DNA of 64,000 nucleotides. It comes from Paenibacillus taichungensis. Lineage in GTDB: Bacteria > Bacillota > Bacilli > Paenibacillales > Paenibacillaceae. The stretch spans positions 24,425 through 88,424 of the forward strand of contig NZ_QEVW01000022.1 of assembly GCF_003287275.1 (NCBI RefSeq). Direction: 5' to 3'. A program made the position numbers and the translations under genes. The notes below the pieces were generated by a model. It ran no database searches. It had not been told where the DNA came from and was given only the letters and a program-made list of their open reading frames with translations. Positions 62,261-64,000 of the stretch are shown piece after piece (position 1 is the stretch's first letter; every line of letters starts with the position of its first letter).

Positions 62261-62824
62261 TCAACCTTGTTCAATCAAACCGTATTTTCCATCGTTCCGT
62301 TTGTACACCACGCTGACTTCTTCGTTCTCAATGTTGGAGAATACGAAGAAATTGTGGCCGACCATGTTCATTTGGAGGATAGCCTCTTCCACGTCCATTG
62401 GTTTCAACATAAACCGTTTCGTCCGCACCACTTCCAAGTCATCATCTTCGGTTTCCGAATCCAGTTCAGCGGTAGCCACTGTACCTGTCGGATCTTCGAC
62501 GAAGAGCGTTTTCAGGCTGCCTTCCTGGCGGAACTTACGGTTAATTTTCGTTTTGTGTTTACGGATCTGACGTTCCAGCTTGTCTACCACGGAGTCAATG
62601 GAAGCGTACATATCGTCACTTTCATCCTCAGCGCGGAGCACAAAGCCTTTCAAAGGGATCGTCACCTCTACTGTATGCAAGCCTCTCGTTGTGCTTAGGG
62701 TAACAGCACCGTCAGAGTTAAGGGGTGCATCGAAATACTTCTCGAGTCTACTCAACTTTTTGTCGACATAATCCTTCAAAGCATCGGTAACCTCGATTTG
62801 TTGACCTCGAATACTTAAATTCAT
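62261..62824 (-). CDS. hpf: Ribosome hibernation promoting factor, long form
   Basis: A 187-residue long-form HPF (YvyD type), which binds the 30S decoding region and pairs ribosomes into inactive 100S dimers in stationary phase or stress. The N-terminal domain (MNLSIRGQQIEVTDALKDYV, DKKLSRLEKYF) is joined by a variable linker (about 100-130) to the C-terminal dimerisation domain (RFMLKPMDVEEAILQMNMVG, NFFVFSNIENEEVSVVYKRN). ATG 62824 has a perfect AAGGAGGAG 6 bases upstream; the longer frame to 62851 is not needed. Its promoter is at 62855-62884. Confidence 0.96.
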   Translation of the reverse strand: MNLSIRGQQIEVTDALKDYVDKKLSRLEKYFDAPLNSDGAVTLSTTRGLHTVEVTIPLKGFVLRAEDESDDMYASIDSVVDKLERQIRKHKTKINRKFRQEGSLKTLFVEDPTGTVATAELDSETEDDDLEVVRTKRFMLKPMDVEEAILQMNMVGHNFFVFSNIENEEVSVVYKRNDGKYGLIEQG

Positions 62825-62854
62825 AGGGCACTCCTCCTTTTCCTTTGCCACTTC

Positions 62855-62884
62855 ATTATAACACGAATGTAAGCGCCATGTAAA
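62855..62884 (-). promoter_or_regulatory. Sigma-A-type promoter of hpf
   Basis: On minus: TTTACA (62879-62884), 18 bp, TATAAT (62855-62860), about 30 bp before the hpf start. I do not see a convincing sigma-B or sigma-H site, although hpf is often stress-controlled. Confidence 0.65.
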
Positions 62885-62983
62885 AACTCCCGGTGACCGA
62901 ATAATGACATCTGTTCAAGCCACATCACCCAACATAGGCTTACCGCCATATTTCGCGATATTTCACCATTTTGAGGCATAATC

Positions 62984-63030
62984 GTTAATTACATGGATGG
63001 TCTTATTAGGCGCTTGATGATGTAATTAAC
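62984..63030. repeat. 11-bp inverted repeat upstream of hpf
   Basis: GTTAATTACAT (62984-62994) and its exact complement ATGTAATTAAC (63020-63030), 25 bp apart. It lies 160-200 bp upstream of hpf in an AT-rich region (62885-63257) where I see no gene. It could be a regulator site or a structure. Confidence 0.5.
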
Positions 63031-63257
63031 CGTTTCCGAGCTTCTTTAATCTGTTATGTAAAATGAATTCAAATCTCTTTTATCACTTGAATAATTACAA
63101 TTTCATTAAAATTTGAATCAGACACGGATTAGGACTGCCCCAATACTTTCTCGGTTACTCCTTTCGCACCCGAACCAACCTAGTAAACTCTTACTAGTGA
63201 CTTACTAAACATGCCAAGAAATATGACTTTGTTTGTGGACAGACTAAAAATGAAAAC

Positions 63258-63294
63258 CCGTAAAAGAGGAGCTTTCCTATGTCCTCTTTTACGG
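63258..63294 (-). terminator. Intrinsic terminator of the right-edge surface-protein gene
   Basis: CCGTAAAAGAGGA (63258-63270) and TCCTCTTTTACGG (63282-63294) form a perfect 13-bp stem; on minus GTTTTCATTTTT follows. Its position 40 bp after the ancestral stop at 63334 supports reading that gene to there. Confidence 0.88.
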
Positions 63295-63333
63295 ATTTGC
63301 AGTTACAATCTAACTATCTTCATATATTAGACT

Positions 63334-64000
63334 CTATTCACCCTGGACGATGTAGGGTGCCACCGTTACTTTAGTGGTTGCTCCAGCAATGTAACCTCTT
63401 TTGCTGCATAACGCACTTCATAGATTCCTGCTGCCAAGTCTGTGATTTTGGTACGCACAACTTGCATCCAGTCATTCTGCGAATCTTTCAAGCGGTACTC
63501 CATATCTCCTGTTACACCTGTGATTGCCCATCTTCCCCTAGTTCAGTCACAGCTGTTGAATCCAGATCAACTGGCGCTGTTTGATCTTAGTCTTGGCTTG
63601 CCGCTTTAACTTCTACTGTATATTTCAGTGCTTCTCCCTGGGCCTTGAATCCAGTACCTTGTTGAGCAGCATAGATCGTAATCGTATAGATTCCCACCGC
63701 TGCATCATCTTTAGCTGCTACTGTCAGGTTAATTTTCCGAGTTGTTTCTGCTTCAAATCCCACGGTATGTGCCATACCACTGGACTGTCTCAAGCCATAG
63801 AACAAACTATTTCCGCCCACTGGTTGCGCCAGTATAGTTTTAAAGCTATCGAATCCTGCGATTCCAAAATCTGCTTTTTCACGGTTGGTATCTGGAATGG
63901 TATCCAAAGTACCACCGTCCGTTTGCAACGTAATAAAATCAAACACATCATTAAATGGCAACACGGTGCCTTGATCATCTTTCAGTTGTAACGCTAGATA
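63334..64000 (-). pseudogene. Surface/adhesion-type protein, C-terminal part, disrupted (N-terminus beyond window)
   Basis: From the right edge an open frame reads YLALQLKDDQGTVLPFNDVF onward to VEVKAASQD and then TAA at 63589-63587. Read past the stop, the frame continues DQTAPVDLDSTAVTELGEDG. Inserting one G at 63527-63529 and another at 63395-63396 then gives AITGVTGDMEYRLKDSQNDW, MQVVRTKITDLAAGIYEVRY and AAKEGYIAGATTKVTVAPYI, then VQGE, and TAG at 63336-63334, just before a terminator. The ITGVTxxMEYRL...LAAGxYEVRYAA pattern is common in tandem modules of exported S-layer-linked proteins. One nonsense change (probably CAA to TAA) and two one-base losses in G runs suggest decay. Alternatively, sequencing errors in homopolymers explain the two indels, and the protein simply ends at 63587. 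No RNA-level rescue signal is seen. Confidence 0.7.

Overview
The window looks like a chromosomal segment of a Gram-positive, motile, endospore-former-type Firmicute, most probably Paenibacillus. This is inference from gene content and order: argCJBDFGH in one run, a yhbD-bactofilin-bactofilin triplet, ftsE-ftsX-M23 hydrolase-ctpB-minJ-like, secA-prfB with the classical RF2 frameshift, long-form hpf, and secreted proteins with copper-amine-oxidase-type N-terminal domains. Strong AGGAGG-type ribosome binding sites and frequent GTG/TTG starts fit. There is no phage, IS transposase, tRNA, rRNA or CRISPR array that I can see.

Layout. 1-8.2 kb: surface polysaccharide genes (glycosyltransferase cut by the edge, GNAT, DegT aminotransferase, rmlD, rmlC, rmlA on minus; a Wzy/O-antigen-ligase-like TPR protein on plus; galU on minus). 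8.3-14.8 kb: SWIM/SNF2 helicase and a long U32 family protein. 15.2-18.8 kb: two exported CuAO-N-domain proteins (one an HtrA-type protease) and a small two-helix membrane protein. 19.1-26.5 kb: uvrA and uvrB, separated by about 0.8 kb of hairpins and 69-bp tandem repeats, then divergent motA-motB. 26.7-32.2 kb: a three-gene ABC exporter facing a NarL-type two-component pair. 32.3-38.4 kb: MinJ-like, CtpB, M23 hydrolase, FtsX, FtsE. 38.5-44.9 kb: VanW/G5 protein, MFS exporter, bactofilins with a YhbD-type regulator, esterase. 45-54.3 kb: the whole arginine pathway from N-acetylglutamate onward, with a promoter overlapped by an ARG-box-like site. 54.6-62.8 kb: cardiolipin synthase, YitT-type protein, prfB, secA, hpf. 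The right edge holds a decayed surface-protein gene.

The most unusual content is non-coding. A family of about 180-bp palindromic elements occurs between genes (full copies near 12.0, 58.6 and 61.4 kb; a nested copy near 50.4 kb; a core-only copy near 51.6 kb; a deleted copy near 44.9 kb; a possible end fragment near 15.1 kb). Copies differ by paired, compensatory changes in at least three stems, three full copies are bordered by TA, none contains a gene, and every copy with a recognisable core has the same orientation. They look like MITE-type mobile elements whose folded shape is conserved, and two sit inside the arg gene run. Other points are the uvrB-uvrA repeat block, a likely SOS-controlled uvrB promoter, and three inactivating lesions in the right-edge gene.
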